A stretch of 64,000 nt of DNA from Pedobacter sp. L105 (GCF_009765875.1 NZ_LMUP01000005.1:112719-176718); one strand, 5' to 3'; shown: positions 51,240 to 61,165, counted from the first letter of the stretch. The notes: generated from the sequence alone by a model not told the origin. Translations and numbers: made by a program.

Positions 51240-51644
51240 ATGAGACATAAAGATTTTAGTTACCTGCTGGCACGTTTACCATTAGGCATGAGTCTGTTCG
51301 GGCATGGTTTAGCCCGTTTGCCTAAATTAACAGCCTTCAGTCACTGGATGACCGGCTCTTTCAGCAAATCCATCTTGCCCCAATCACTGGTACAGCCATT
51401 CAGCTATGCTTTGCCTGTAATAGAATTTACCATCGGAATTTTGTTACTGCTTGGGCTTTTTACCCATTTGGCTATTTTGCTGGGCGTGGTTACTATGCTG
51501 GCCCTGATATTCGGCTCATCATTGTTAGAACAATGGGAAAATGTATTTATTCAGCTGATATATGGAATATATTTCGCGCTTTTATACCGCTATGTCTATT
51601 ATAACAGGCAATCGTTCGACCAGCTCATCATTAAACACACTTAG
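51240..51644 (+). CDS. DoxX family membrane protein
   Basis: 134 residues, four membrane helices (LLARLPLGMSLFGHGLARLP, ALPVIEFTIGILLLLGLFTH, LAILLGVVTMLALIFGSSLL, VFIQLIYGIYFALLYRYVYY). The DoxX-like motif pattern GHGLARLPKL is near the N-terminus. Family members relate to quinone/thiosulfate or redox functions; no specific role can be assigned. The last 4 bp overlap the convergent SGNH hydrolase gene. Confidence 0.88.
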   Translation: MRHKDFSYLLARLPLGMSLFGHGLARLPKLTAFSHWMTGSFSKSILPQSLVQPFSYALPVIEFTIGILLLLGLFTHLAILLGVVTMLALIFGSSLLEQWENVFIQLIYGIYFALLYRYVYYNRQSFDQLIIKHT

Positions 51645-52312
51645 TCTTTCAACAAATAAGGTATTAGCAATTTGTTCCATATCTGATAGCCTGTGGCATT
51701 CATATGCAACATATCCTGTGTAAATAAACTGGGTTGCATGTTATTGTTTTTATCCAGCATCGGCTGATAAACATCCAGGTAAACAATATTCTTTTGTGCC
51801 TTGATAAACTGTGCGATCAGCAGGTTTGCCTTTTTTGCTTTCTCTTGGTATTTTGCCCGGGAAGGACTTCCTTTAATAGTCAGATATACGATAGGTACTA
51901 CAGGCAATTTAACCCTGATGTCTGTATATAATTTCTTAAAATCATTTAAAACAGTTTCCGCATCCGGAGAACTGATCAGGTCGTTCTCTCCTACATAGAT
52001 CACCAGCTGTTTTGGATGATAAGGAAACACGATATCATTCAGGTACCTGTCTACGTCGTTTGTTACAGCACCTCCAATCCCTCTGTTCAATACCCTGTAG
52101 GCCCCAAAACTTTTATAAAAATCGACCCACTTCCTGATCGAGGAGCTGCCTATAAATAAGATAGGATCTTTCGGAGGGGCATATTGCTGATCGTAAGCTT
52201 TAATCGTTTGCACATCATTCCAAAAGGGAGCTTTTTCCTGTGCAAAAACAGAAGAACCGGCAAGCAATATAACTATATGGATAAAAGATACGGATTTTAA
52301 TAATTTTAACAT
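51641..52312 (-). CDS. SGNH/GDSL-type lipase-acylhydrolase
   Basis: 223 residues with signal peptide (LKSVSFIHIVILLAGSSVFAQ-type start, cut after AQ). The catalytic blocks are ILFIGSSSIRKW (nucleophile Ser), NRGIGGAVTND (Gly), VGENDL (Asn) and DMLHMNATGY (Asp-x-x-His). Related to platelet-activating-factor acetylhydrolase-like esterases of Bacteroidota that remove acyl groups from polysaccharides or lipids. Periplasmic. Monocistronic by appearance. Confidence 0.92.
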   Translation of the reverse strand: MLKLLKSVSFIHIVILLAGSSVFAQEKAPFWNDVQTIKAYDQQYAPPKDPILFIGSSSIRKWVDFYKSFGAYRVLNRGIGGAVTNDVDRYLNDIVFPYHPKQLVIYVGENDLISSPDAETVLNDFKKLYTDIRVKLPVVPIVYLTIKGSPSRAKYQEKAKKANLLIAQFIKAQKNIVYLDVYQPMLDKNNNMQPSLFTQDMLHMNATGYQIWNKLLIPYLLKD

Positions 52313-52524
52313 CTGCTTAAATTAAGTAAATATGAACGTAAATATAGCGCTACAGGTACATTCTAACTCATCATTCCTGTGTCATTTTAAGGTCAGGTAA
52401 CCTTAGCTTTATTACCTAAATCTTACATTTGACCAAAACAAATAATTAGTCAGTATAAAATCTAAAAACAATTTTAACGTTTTATTGCTTTCTAATATTG
52501 AGTCAATATAATCCTGAATTAAAT

Positions 52525-52532
52525 TATATTTG
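52525..52532 (+). promoter_or_regulatory. -7 box upstream of mla genes
   Basis: TATATTTG fits TAnnTTTG, 20 bp before the ATG at 52552. TTG at 52498-52500 could be a weak -33 element. The rest of the 239-bp gap is AT-rich. Confidence 0.5.
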
Positions 52533-52551
52533 GCCGCATCAAAACTAAAGA

Positions 52552-53358
52552 ATGGATCCAAACGCAGAAAATCCGAATATCCCGCCACAAAAATATTTTA
52601 TTTCCAAAAAAGTGGATGATTTTTTCTTCACTATCTACACTATTTATCAATTTATCCTGCGTTTCTTCAGGGAATTGTTTATACCGCCCTATGAATTTAA
52701 AGAAATCATCCGTCAGTGTTATGAGGTAGGCGTTAATTCTCTTCCGCTAATCTCACTAACCGGTTTTATTACCGGCATCGTATTTACCAGCCAGTCCAGG
52801 CCTTCGCTAGCCAATTTTGGAGCTACATCATGGATTCCTTCCCTGGTTTCTATTGCCATTGTGAGGGCTCTTGCCCCTCTTGTGACTGCTTTAATTGCTG
52901 CCGGTAAGGTAGGTTCCAACATGGGTGCAGAACTGGGATCGATGAAAGTAACGGAACAGATAGACGCTATGGAAGTTTCGGCAACCAATCCATTCAAATT
53001 CCTGGTGGTAAGCCGTATCATTGCTACTACTTGTATGATTCCTATTCTGGTAATGTATACTGCATTTGTTGCCTTATTAGGATCTTTTTTAAATGTACAC
53101 AGTAATGAGCAGACAAGTTTTGTCATGTTCTTTTCACAGGTATTTGATTCTCTCAGCTTTTTAGACCTGTTTAGTTCATCCTTTAAATCAACTGTATTTG
53201 GGTTTACCATTGGTGTGGTAGGCTGTTATTGCGGATATAACTCTACTAAAGGTACTGAAGGTGTAGGCAAGGCAGCTAACTCTGCCGTTGTTGCCGCCAT
53301 GTTCCTGATCTTTGTAGAAGAAATAGTAATTGTTTCAATAGTAAATGCTTTCCGATAA
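52552..53358 (+). CDS. mlaE: MlaE-family ABC transporter permease
   Basis: 268 residues with the MlaE/YrbE pattern: VNSLPLISLTGFITGIVFTS, then the conserved block LAPLVTALIAAGKVGSNMGA, ELGSMKVTEQIDAMEVSATN, PFKFLVVSRIIA. Inner-membrane permease of the phospholipid-trafficking system that maintains outer-membrane asymmetry. The stop overlaps the next gene by 1 bp. The operon is mlaE-mlaF-mlaD; MlaB and MlaC are absent, as is usual in Bacteroidota. Confidence 0.94.
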   Translation: MDPNAENPNIPPQKYFISKKVDDFFFTIYTIYQFILRFFRELFIPPYEFKEIIRQCYEVGVNSLPLISLTGFITGIVFTSQSRPSLANFGATSWIPSLVSIAIVRALAPLVTALIAAGKVGSNMGAELGSMKVTEQIDAMEVSATNPFKFLVVSRIIATTCMIPILVMYTAFVALLGSFLNVHSNEQTSFVMFFSQVFDSLSFLDLFSSSFKSTVFGFTIGVVGCYCGYNSTKGTEGVGKAANSAVVAAMFLIFVEEIVIVSIVNAFR

Positions 53359-54131
53359 TGGTAAAAGAACAGAAAGCAATAGACAAAAATAATGCAGTTA
53401 TCTCTATTAGGGGGCTGCAAAAAGCCTTTGGAAACCTTCATGTGCTGAGAGGTGTAGATCTCGATGTTTACCAGGGAGAAAACCTTGTAGTACTGGGACG
53501 CTCCGGTACAGGAAAATCTGTACTGATCAAGATCATCTCCGGTTTACTTCTTCCTGATGAAGGTGAAGTAAACGTATTGGGGCAGGAAATTGCGGAGCTG
53601 AAAAACCGCGAACTCATGGAGTTAAGGTTAAAAGTAGGTTTCTCTTTTCAAAACAGCGCCCTGTATGATAGTATGACGGTACGTCAAAACCTGGAATTCC
53701 CACTGGTTCGTAATTCAAGGGGTTTAAGACGCAGCCAGATAAACAACGAGGTAGAAAGCGTACTGGATGCTGTGGGACTTTTACAAACCATCGAACAAAT
53801 GCCTTCAGAATTATCTGGCGGGCAACGTAAACGTATTGGTATTGCTCGCACGCTGATCCTGAGACCAGAAATCATGTTATATGATGAGCCGACTGCCGGT
53901 CTGGACCCTATTACTTGTATTGAAATTAATCACCTGATCAACGAAGTACAGCAGAAATATAAAACTACTTCCATTATTATTACACACGATTTAACCTGTG
54001 CCAAAGAAACTGGCGACAGAATTGCTATGCTACTTGACGGACAATTTGCTATTCAGGGAACTTTCGATGAGGTCTTTGCGAGTGACGACCTTCGTGTTCA
54101 ATCTTTTTACAATTATAATTTCACACAATAA
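53358..54131 (+). CDS. mlaF: MlaF-family ABC transporter ATP-binding protein
   Basis: 257 residues. Walker A GRSGTGKSVLIKIISG, ABC signature LSGGQRKRIGIARTLIL, Walker B IMLYDEPTAGLDPIT, H-loop ITHDLT. The N-terminal part is ISIRGLQKAFGNLHVLRGVD. It powers MlaE-mediated lipid movement from the cytosolic side. Immediately followed by the MCE gene (next base after the stop). Confidence 0.94.
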   Translation: MVKEQKAIDKNNAVISIRGLQKAFGNLHVLRGVDLDVYQGENLVVLGRSGTGKSVLIKIISGLLLPDEGEVNVLGQEIAELKNRELMELRLKVGFSFQNSALYDSMTVRQNLEFPLVRNSRGLRRSQINNEVESVLDAVGLLQTIEQMPSELSGGQRKRIGIARTLILRPEIMLYDEPTAGLDPITCIEINHLINEVQQKYKTTSIIITHDLTCAKETGDRIAMLLDGQFAIQGTFDEVFASDDLRVQSFYNYNFTQ

Positions 54132-55139
54132 ATGAGCGCTTCACAAAACAAAAAGTCGGTTATAGTAGGTATCTTCATCCTTATCGGAGTTATTATCTTT
54201 ATTGCAGGTGTACTTACACTCGGCGGAAAGCAAAAACGATTTGTCAGCACAATTACCCTTAAAGCTATATTCAGTAATGTAAACGGAATAGCCGCCGGTA
54301 ATAATATCTTTTTTTCGGGTGTAAAAATTGGTACCGTTAGCAAAATTGCCTTTTATGGAAATGCGCAGGTTGAAGTAACCATGCACATTGAACAATCTGC
54401 ACAACAGTATATTCACAAAAATGCACAGGCCAAATTAGGTTCTGAAGGTTTTATCGGTAATAAAATGATTGAAATCCTGGGTGGTACCACACAAACGCCT
54501 GTTGTAGAAGACGGCGACAGGCTGGATATCGCTGCAGCATTAAATACCGATGATATCATGAAAACCCTGCAGGAGAACAATAAAAACATCCTGGCTATCA
54601 CTACAGATTTTAAAACAGTAAGTGCCGGTATGGTTAAAGGAAAAGGTACACTGGGTACTTTACTTTCCGATTCATTAATGGCACAGCGTTTACAGCAAAT
54701 GACTATCAACCTTGAAAATGCTTCGGCAAGTACAGCAAGGGTAACAGCAGCCGTTTCACAATACACGTCCAAGCTGAACAATAAAGGTACATTAACCAAT
54801 GAGCTACTTACTGATACAGTGGTATTCAGCAGCATGAGAACAGCAGTAAAAAGTTTACAGCAAACTGCTGCATCGGCCTCTCAAATGACCAGTAACCTTA
54901 AAGCAACTACAGATAAACTGAACTCTGATAAAAATGCAATTGGTGTATTGCTGAATGACGAAGAAACAGGAACACACTTAAAAAATACAGCAGTTAACTT
55001 GGAGTCCAGCAGCAAAAAACTGGATGAAGATCTGGAGGCTTTACAGCATAACTTCCTGTTAAGAGGTTTCTTTAGAAAGAAAGCTAAAACGGAAGCTAAA
55101 GCAGCAGAACAGCAGCAAAAAACACAGGGACAGCAATAA
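54132..55139 (+). CDS. mlaD: MlaD/MCE-domain substrate-binding protein
   Basis: 335 residues. N-terminal membrane anchor (SVIVGIFILIGVIIFIAGVL), then the MCE domain (about 35-115; FVSTITLKAIFSNVNGIAAG, NNIFFSGVKIGTVSKIAFYG). The C-terminal half is a long helical/coiled tail rich in Ala, Ser, Thr and Gln (LQQTAASASQMTSNLKATTD) ending in Lys/Gln repeats. It would bridge lipids across the periplasm as part of the MlaFED complex. Followed by a terminator. Confidence 0.93.
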   Translation: MSASQNKKSVIVGIFILIGVIIFIAGVLTLGGKQKRFVSTITLKAIFSNVNGIAAGNNIFFSGVKIGTVSKIAFYGNAQVEVTMHIEQSAQQYIHKNAQAKLGSEGFIGNKMIEILGGTTQTPVVEDGDRLDIAAALNTDDIMKTLQENNKNILAITTDFKTVSAGMVKGKGTLGTLLSDSLMAQRLQQMTINLENASASTARVTAAVSQYTSKLNNKGTLTNELLTDTVVFSSMRTAVKSLQQTAASASQMTSNLKATTDKLNSDKNAIGVLLNDEETGTHLKNTAVNLESSSKKLDEDLEALQHNFLLRGFFRKKAKTEAKAAEQQQKTQGQQ

Positions 55140-55171
55140 TACTACCTCTGTTATCCCATATTTATTTTTTG

Positions 55172-55205
55172 AAAAGGCTATCATTTATTTGATTAGCCTT
55201 TTTTA
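55172..55205 (+). terminator. Terminator of the mla operon
   Basis: AAAAGGCTA (55172-55180) / TAGCCTTTT (55194-55202) with T run on the plus strand. Confidence 0.8.
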
Positions 55206-55235
55206 TTTTATGAGCGTTGGAACAAAGGCAGCCAT

Positions 55236-55264
55236 AAAAAAGGGATGTACCACTGTACATCCCC
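55236..55264 (-). terminator. Terminator of the susC/susD pair
   Basis: GGGATGTAC (55242-55250) / GTACATCCC (55255-55263), loop CACT; T run on the minus strand. Confidence 0.85.
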
Positions 55265-55290
55265 GTTTCAAATTAAACCTGAGTGCTAAA

Positions 55291-56670
55291 TTAATAGCCT
55301 GTATTTTGCACTAAATTTTTATTGGCATCCAGTTCCCTTTGTGGAATAGGGAAAATCAAAGCTGTAGAATTCCATGCCACAGAACCAATATTAGTCTGTG
55401 TCCTTTTTGCATCATTTAAAGAGAACCCTTCAAAAGCAAATTCACGTGTCCTCTCCAACAGAATATCGGCCAGCGTAGCCGAAGTGGTGGTTAGGCCTGC
55501 CCTGCCCCTGATCACCGCCAGGTCTTCCAGAGGAGTAGCGCCAACAGCAGTAGATAAACGAACGTTAGCTTCAGCCCTGATCAGGTACATTTCTGCCAGT
55601 CTGATGATGGCTACATTACCGTACTGGTCTGCAAATTTAGACGTAAACAGATCGCCATCATCGTAGAAGAAATCTTTTCGTGCATCCCCGGTTTCATAAG
55701 TGGCATCTATCCAGTCGGGGTCAATAGATGCATCTCCCCTTCCTCCATAAGAAGAAGAAGCGTAATAAGTATTAAAATTATTAACACCCGTTAAGTTAGT
55801 CACCTGCATGGCAAAAATATCTTCTACAGTATTGGATCCCGGCTGCGCAGGATCGCCCAATGTTTGTACCGTAGGAAATGCTTTGGCAAAGGTAGAGGCC
55901 AGCTGATAATCACCTGAAGCAATTACCCGGTTTGCGGCATTCAGGGCATTGTTATAATCACCCATTTGCAGATATACCCTGGCCAGCATTGCAGCAGCGG
56001 TATACTTAGTCGCAAAAAAGCCATTACTTTCAGGTAATGAAGCCTCTGCATCCGTCAAATCCTTAATCACCTGCTGATACACAGCCGCAACTGTAGAACG
56101 GCTTACATAACTGGCTGTCGTAATTGCTGTTGTAGGTGTCAATACGATCGGTACACCCAGATTCGTAGCTGGACTGCCATCGTTATAAGCTTTTCCAAAA
56201 ACCCTCACCAGATCGAAATAAACAGAGCCTCTGATAAATTTGGCTTCTCCTCCAACCCTTGCCTGATCTGCAGCATCTACTTTGTCAACTGCACTGATCA
56301 CATTATTTACATCGTTAATTGTTTTATAACCATTCAGCCATACATCTTCCACAAAACCATTGGAATTAATAATGGCCTTATTGATCAGTTGCGTTAATCC
56401 TTCAAAGGTTCCTGTCCAGACAATTGCGTTGGTGTTGGCTAAAAAATCAGACATCAGGAAAGGTCCTCCCCCATAAAAATTTGCATTTCCAAGATCGGAA
56501 TAGGCACCCACCAGTGCTGCCTGTACATCTTTTGAGGTATTCAGTGCCTGGGCCTGCTCAATGGTATCTTTAGGGGTCACATCCAGCGGTTTCTTGCAGG
56601 ACGATAGCAAAAGTCCAACTACGGCTATCGAAAATAAAGTAAAACTATATATCTTTTTCATAAATTTCAT
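55291..56670 (-). CDS. SusD/RagB family nutrient-binding lipoprotein
   Basis: 459 residues. Lipoprotein signal (YSFTLFSIAVVGLLLSSCKK). TPR-like helical fold with the SusD patterns: DVQAALVGAYSDLGNANFYG near the N-terminus, ARVYLQMGDYNNALNAANRV, RLAEMYLIRAEANVRL and ending FPIPQRELDANKNLVQN. The shortest part is the loop region, so the ligand is likely a small oligosaccharide or other solute. It starts 8 bp after the SusC stop. Surface-exposed on the outer membrane together with SusC. Confidence 0.94.
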   Translation of the reverse strand: MKFMKKIYSFTLFSIAVVGLLLSSCKKPLDVTPKDTIEQAQALNTSKDVQAALVGAYSDLGNANFYGGGPFLMSDFLANTNAIVWTGTFEGLTQLINKAIINSNGFVEDVWLNGYKTINDVNNVISAVDKVDAADQARVGGEAKFIRGSVYFDLVRVFGKAYNDGSPATNLGVPIVLTPTTAITTASYVSRSTVAAVYQQVIKDLTDAEASLPESNGFFATKYTAAAMLARVYLQMGDYNNALNAANRVIASGDYQLASTFAKAFPTVQTLGDPAQPGSNTVEDIFAMQVTNLTGVNNFNTYYASSSYGGRGDASIDPDWIDATYETGDARKDFFYDDGDLFTSKFADQYGNVAIIRLAEMYLIRAEANVRLSTAVGATPLEDLAVIRGRAGLTTTSATLADILLERTREFAFEGFSLNDAKRTQTNIGSVAWNSTALIFPIPQRELDANKNLVQNTGY

Positions 56671-56678
56671 TTTTAGGA

Positions 56679-59600
56679 TTAAAGCCCAATGTTTACACCA
56701 AATGAGATCACCCGGGCTTGAGGGGCCGAGTAAAAATCTATTCCCTGGTTAATGTTCGTCGACTGATAATCTGCGTTCACTTCCGGGTCCCAGCCTTTAT
56801 AACCGGTAATCGTTGCCAGGTTTTGTGCAGAGGCATATATCCTTAACTTTGTTAACTTCATTTTACTTAAAACACTGGGAGGAATACTATATCCCAGCGT
56901 TAGTGTTTTCAAACGCAGGTACGAACCGCTGGAAAGGTATCTGGTAGAATTACCTACACCATTTCCATAACCCAAACGCGGCTCAGGGACATTGGTCACC
57001 TGCCCTGGTGTTGTCCAGTAATTGAGCTGGTCAATCGTTTGGTTATCAAATCCATTGGACGCTTCTGCACTCATATACTGACCACCACTATTATAGATCT
57101 TATTGCCGGTCACGCCCTGGATAAATACAGAAAAGTCGAAGTTTTTATAAGAAAAAGTATTGTTCATCCCATAGTTGTACTTAGGATTGGGATTTCCGGC
57201 ATAGATTCTTTGTGCCTGATTGATATCATTGGTGGTAGCCCTGTTAAGAGTACCATCGGCATTTTTTGTATTCAGATAATAGATCGCATCTCCATTTGCA
57301 GGATTTACTCCCGCATATTCAGGCAGATAAAACACACCCAAAGGCTGCCCTGCAACAGCCGCATTAATTTCATTGGTATTTAAAACCTGTCCGCCCAGAT
57401 CAGTGATTTTATTTTTGTTTACCGACCCTGTGATAGCAGTAGACCATCTGAAAGCTCCAATCAGGTTTTCTGTATTAATTCCTAATTCAAAACCTCTGTT
57501 GGTCAGCTTACCCAGGTTTTCAATTTTAACTGCAAACCCACTGGTCTCCGGTACAGGTACATTCAGCAGCAGATTAGAGGTGTTTTTTTGATAATAATCG
57601 AATGTACCCGTAACCCTGTTACCCAGTATGCCTACATCCAAACCTATATCAAGCTGTTTGGTTTTTTCCCAGCTCAGGTCTGGATTAGCTATTTGTGAAG
57701 GTATCTGTCCTGGTAAACCACCATAAGCCCCTGTACCACTATACAGGCCGCGTGCAGAATAGTTTCCTATTTCGGCATTTCCTGTTAAGCCATAACTTAT
57801 CCTCGGCTTTAACAGGCTGATTACCGGTAGAGACTTCATGAATTGCTCTTCAGACACAATCCAGGCTACAGATCCCGCAGGAAATACACCATAACGGTGG
57901 TTAGCCCCAAAACGTGACGATCCATCTATCCGGGTACTGAAACCAATCAGATAGCGGTCGTTGTACTTATAATTCGCCCTTGCAAAATAAGATAAAAAGC
58001 TGTAGGCATTTTCATTACTGGTAGCGATCTTTTTAGTAGCTGCACTTTCCAGTTCTTTGTAAGCATCACTGGGAAAATCCGTCCCTTCAATATGGTTATA
58101 TTTGGTAGTCACTTTTTGATAACTGGAACCTAAAACCGCATCGAACTTACTTTTGTCGCCGAAATTGGTATTGTAGCTAAAGTAATTGTTGGTGTTTGAA
58201 TTGATGACAAACGTAGAAATATTCTCTCCGTCCCCATTTGCGGTACCGGTATTCCTGAATGTAAGCGACCCATAATAGCTTTCTTCATTTTGATTTAAGT
58301 TGTCAATAGAAAACTCACTGGTAAACTTTAATCCTTTTAAAATTTTCACATTTGCAAAAGCCTTACCTATGGTACGGTAAACCGTAGCTTTATAAAAAGC
58401 ATTATCCACCGATAAAAGAGGATTATAATAAACAGGATAACTGGAGGCTTCCCCTGGTAAACTTCCGCTTTGCAATCCTGTCCTTGGATCAATCAATGGA
58501 GTAATTGGAGATAAAGCAACAATTTGCAAAGGACTGGAAAAAGCGTCATCATTGGATAAACGATTGTTGATACTGTTGGCAAAATTAAGGTTGATCCCTA
58601 CTTCCAGAAAACTGGTTGCCTGATTCGTCAGGTTTAACCTGCCGCTGTATCTTTTAAAACTATTGCCCACTAAAATCCCTTCCTGATTAAGTGCCTGGCC
58701 ACTCAGGTAAAATTTAGTTTTGTCGTTACCGCCACTAAAATTCAGATCGTATTGCTGCGTAAGCGGTTTATCCTGGAAAGCTTGGGCTTCCCAATCGGTA
58801 TTCACCTTATAGGTCTGGTAATCGTTATTTCCCGCAGAATATCTTTGTAAACGGCTCTCCACAAAACTGGAGTAATCATCTAAAGCATCTTGTAAAGTAG
58901 CATATTCACCAGCCTGAAAATCCTGGTTAGCGGCTCCTACGCCCGCCCGGCGTTCCAGGGCCACAAATTGCTCGGCATCCAGAAACTTACGGTGGCTGGT
59001 TGGAGAACTAATTCCTTCCAGCACGTTAAAATTGATCGCAGTTTTACCCGCTTTACCTTGTTTTGTGGTTATTAAAACCACTCCGTTAGATGCCCTGGCC
59101 CCATAGATCGCAGAAGCGGATGCATCTTTTAAGACTTCAATGGACTCAATATCATTTGTATTCAGGTCCGCCAGCGGGTCTGTTGGTGCAATGGTGCTCG
59201 ACTGGCTGTCTGTAGTCACGGGAATACCGTCGATAATATAGAGGGGTGCACTTCCTGCGGTTACAGAGGCCGACCCCCGTACCCTGACCGTTATCCCCTG
59301 ACCTAACTTACCGTTTTGTGAAGATATCATCACGCCAGCAGCTTTACCCTGCAGGGCAGATTCAAAACTTGTCACCGGGATGTTCTCCAAGTCCTTAGCT
59401 TTTACTTCGGCAACAGATCCGGTAAGATCTCTTTTAACAGCAGTACCATAACCTACTACCACTACTTCTGACAGATTGTTAAAATCTTCCTCGAGGCTAA
59501 CATCAACAGTAGTGCCGGTCAGGTTTACCTCTTTCGGTTTATAAGAGATGTAGCTAAAAATTAAAGTTTTGGCGTTTTCAGGAACGGTTAACCTGAACAG

Positions 59601-59777
59601 GCCATTAACATCAGTCTGGGCACCAAATGAATTTGATCCTTTGACGGTAATACTTGCACCAGCGATGGGTTCTGAATTTGACGTAGTGACCTTTCCGCTG
59701 ATCACTTTTGTCTGTCCGAAAGCCAGAGTAATCATACCAAAGGACAAAACACAACTAAATAGTAGTTTTTTTGTCAT
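56679..59777 (-). CDS. SusC/RagA family TonB-dependent outer-membrane receptor
   Basis: 1032 residues. Signal peptide (LLFSCVLSFGMITLAFGQ), an N-terminal carboxypeptidase-regulatory-like domain (VISGKVTTSNSEPIAGASIT, NGLFRLTVPE), then the plug (VVVVGYGTAVKRDLTGSVAE, VLKDASASAIYGARASNGVV) and barrel ending in F-type residues (VISFGVNIGL). There is no sigma/anti-sigma pair or glycosidase beside it, so the ligand is unknown. The 318-bp region 59778-60095 upstream is AT-rich and holds the ferritin terminator; no consensus promoter is clear. Confidence 0.95.
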   Translation of the reverse strand: MTKKLLFSCVLSFGMITLAFGQTKVISGKVTTSNSEPIAGASITVKGSNSFGAQTDVNGLFRLTVPENAKTLIFSYISYKPKEVNLTGTTVDVSLEEDFNNLSEVVVVGYGTAVKRDLTGSVAEVKAKDLENIPVTSFESALQGKAAGVMISSQNGKLGQGITVRVRGSASVTAGSAPLYIIDGIPVTTDSQSSTIAPTDPLADLNTNDIESIEVLKDASASAIYGARASNGVVLITTKQGKAGKTAINFNVLEGISSPTSHRKFLDAEQFVALERRAGVGAANQDFQAGEYATLQDALDDYSSFVESRLQRYSAGNNDYQTYKVNTDWEAQAFQDKPLTQQYDLNFSGGNDKTKFYLSGQALNQEGILVGNSFKRYSGRLNLTNQATSFLEVGINLNFANSINNRLSNDDAFSSPLQIVALSPITPLIDPRTGLQSGSLPGEASSYPVYYNPLLSVDNAFYKATVYRTIGKAFANVKILKGLKFTSEFSIDNLNQNEESYYGSLTFRNTGTANGDGENISTFVINSNTNNYFSYNTNFGDKSKFDAVLGSSYQKVTTKYNHIEGTDFPSDAYKELESAATKKIATSNENAYSFLSYFARANYKYNDRYLIGFSTRIDGSSRFGANHRYGVFPAGSVAWIVSEEQFMKSLPVISLLKPRISYGLTGNAEIGNYSARGLYSGTGAYGGLPGQIPSQIANPDLSWEKTKQLDIGLDVGILGNRVTGTFDYYQKNTSNLLLNVPVPETSGFAVKIENLGKLTNRGFELGINTENLIGAFRWSTAITGSVNKNKITDLGGQVLNTNEINAAVAGQPLGVFYLPEYAGVNPANGDAIYYLNTKNADGTLNRATTNDINQAQRIYAGNPNPKYNYGMNNTFSYKNFDFSVFIQGVTGNKIYNSGGQYMSAEASNGFDNQTIDQLNYWTTPGQVTNVPEPRLGYGNGVGNSTRYLSSGSYLRLKTLTLGYSIPPSVLSKMKLTKLRIYASAQNLATITGYKGWDPEVNADYQSTNINQGIDFYSAPQARVISFGVNIGL

Positions 59778-60041
59778 ATCGTTAAGTTTAGATAATAAAA
59801 TAAGATTTATCTTAAAATAGCGATTTTATAATAGACATAAAAACTACAAACACCTCAAAATATGATATTTATATATTATTTAATGATTTTATATTGATAA
59901 AATTGAAATTTTCATATTAAAAACCAATTAAATCTACATTAAAATACACTAATTTCAATAAAAACTAAAATCAAGGATAACAAAACATGCAAAAATCACA
60001 TTAATTCATTTAGCAATAATAAAATGAAAAGAATAGACAAA

Positions 60042-60076
60042 AAAAAATCCGCTTATCTAAAGATAAACGGATTTTA
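60042..60076 (-). terminator. Terminator of the ferritin gene
   Basis: AAAATCCGCTTATCT (60045-60058 region) pairs with AGATAAACGGATTTT (60061-60075), with a long A run, read as a T run on the minus strand. Confidence 0.8.
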
Positions 60077-60095
60077 ATGTATCCAGATGTTTTAA

Positions 60096-60626
60096 TTAAG
60101 CTTCGCTATTATATTCTATATCGTTAACGTGTTTGTCAATTTCCCATCTTCCAGTTCCTTCTTCCCCAATTACTTCAAACAATTCCAGTGCACGTCTTGC
60201 TTTGTATTCTTCTTCACGTTGTTCTTTAAAGAACCAGTTCAGAAATTCAATAGTTACAAAATCCTGTTCTTTATAGCAATTTGCAGCGATGTTTTTAAGC
60301 GACTGTGTTACGCTGATCTCAGCTTCCAGAGCTTCTTCAAAAACTTCTTTGAAAGAATTAAATTCCAATTGTATATTAGTTACCTCAGGAGATATTGCAT
60401 TACCGCCCATATCCAGGACATATTTGAATATCTTCATCTGATGCATTCTTTCTTCTTCAGATTGTTTAAAGAAATAGTCAGAAGAATAATCAAACCCATG
60501 ACTATCACACCATGAAGCCATTGCAAGATATGCTGATGAAGACTGAGCTTCTTTTTTTATTTGTTGATTCAAAAGTGCTTCGATCTCAGTTGAGAGTAAA
60601 CATTGAACACGAGTGATGTCTTTCAT
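60096..60626 (-). CDS. ftnA: Ferritin
   Basis: 176 residues from ATG 60626 (MKDITRVQCLL); an in-frame ATG at 60689 would add 21 unlikely residues. Ferroxidase ligands: EIEALLNQQIKKEAQSS (Glu), FFKQSEEERMHQMKIFKY (Glu and His), AEISVTQSLKNIA and FLNWFFKEQREEEYKARRAL. Length and pattern fit bacterial non-haem ferritin, which stores iron in a 24-mer cytosolic shell. The next gene (60733) is upstream, 106 bp away. Confidence 0.94.
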   Translation of the reverse strand: MKDITRVQCLLSTEIEALLNQQIKKEAQSSSAYLAMASWCDSHGFDYSSDYFFKQSEEERMHQMKIFKYVLDMGGNAISPEVTNIQLEFNSFKEVFEEALEAEISVTQSLKNIAANCYKEQDFVTIEFLNWFFKEQREEEYKARRALELFEVIGEEGTGRWEIDKHVNDIEYNSEA

Positions 60627-60732
60627 AATATTTCTAATTATTGTACCAGTCTTATTGGCAACAAAAGTAGTGCTATAAATTAATATCACAGCATGTAATA
60701 GAAATATGGAAAGATTCTAATTATAAAGAAGC

Positions 60733-61098
60733 CTAAGCCGTAAGGCGGTATACCCTGTCATGTAAAATGCGGTTCAGCTCTAGCATTACAAAAGTACCTT
60801 CAATTAATTCCCTGATAGCTAAAATTTGTAGGGTATTTAATACATAACAATGATCGCATGCGCAGATGAACACAATTTCAAGATCAGCGGTTTTTTCAGA
60901 GTTCATTAAAATCATTTCGATGTCAATGGCGTATACAGCTTTTCTCAACTTCATCAAAGAGCGGTAATCAAAACGGGCAAGCTTGCCAGCGAAATCTATA
61001 TACCAGCAATTCTCCTTGTCTGACTGAAAAACAGCTCCGTTACTGGTTTGAAATACTTCTACAAATTCAACTGATGGTGCTATAACTACGTTTTGCAT
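60733..61098 (-). CDS. Unknown small protein next to ferritin
   Basis: 121 residues from ATG 61098 (MQNVVIAPSVEFVE); an ATG at 61128 is possible. It is beta-rich at the start (EVFQTSNGAVFQSDKENCWY) and helical later (LQILAIRELIEGTFVMLELN). It has a Cys-rich spot, FICACDHCYVL, which could bind a metal; CxxxxC spacing makes this only a suggestion. No family name. The position upstream of ferritin, in the same direction, may link it to iron handling. Confidence 0.65.
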   Translation of the reverse strand: MQNVVIAPSVEFVEVFQTSNGAVFQSDKENCWYIDFAGKLARFDYRSLMKLRKAVYAIDIEMILMNSEKTADLEIVFICACDHCYVLNTLQILAIRELIEGTFVMLELNRILHDRVYRLTA

Positions 61099-61165
61099 TA
61101 ACAAATGATTATATGCAAATATTGGCATTATTTAGACTTGATACAAACAATTTGTAAAAAATATT

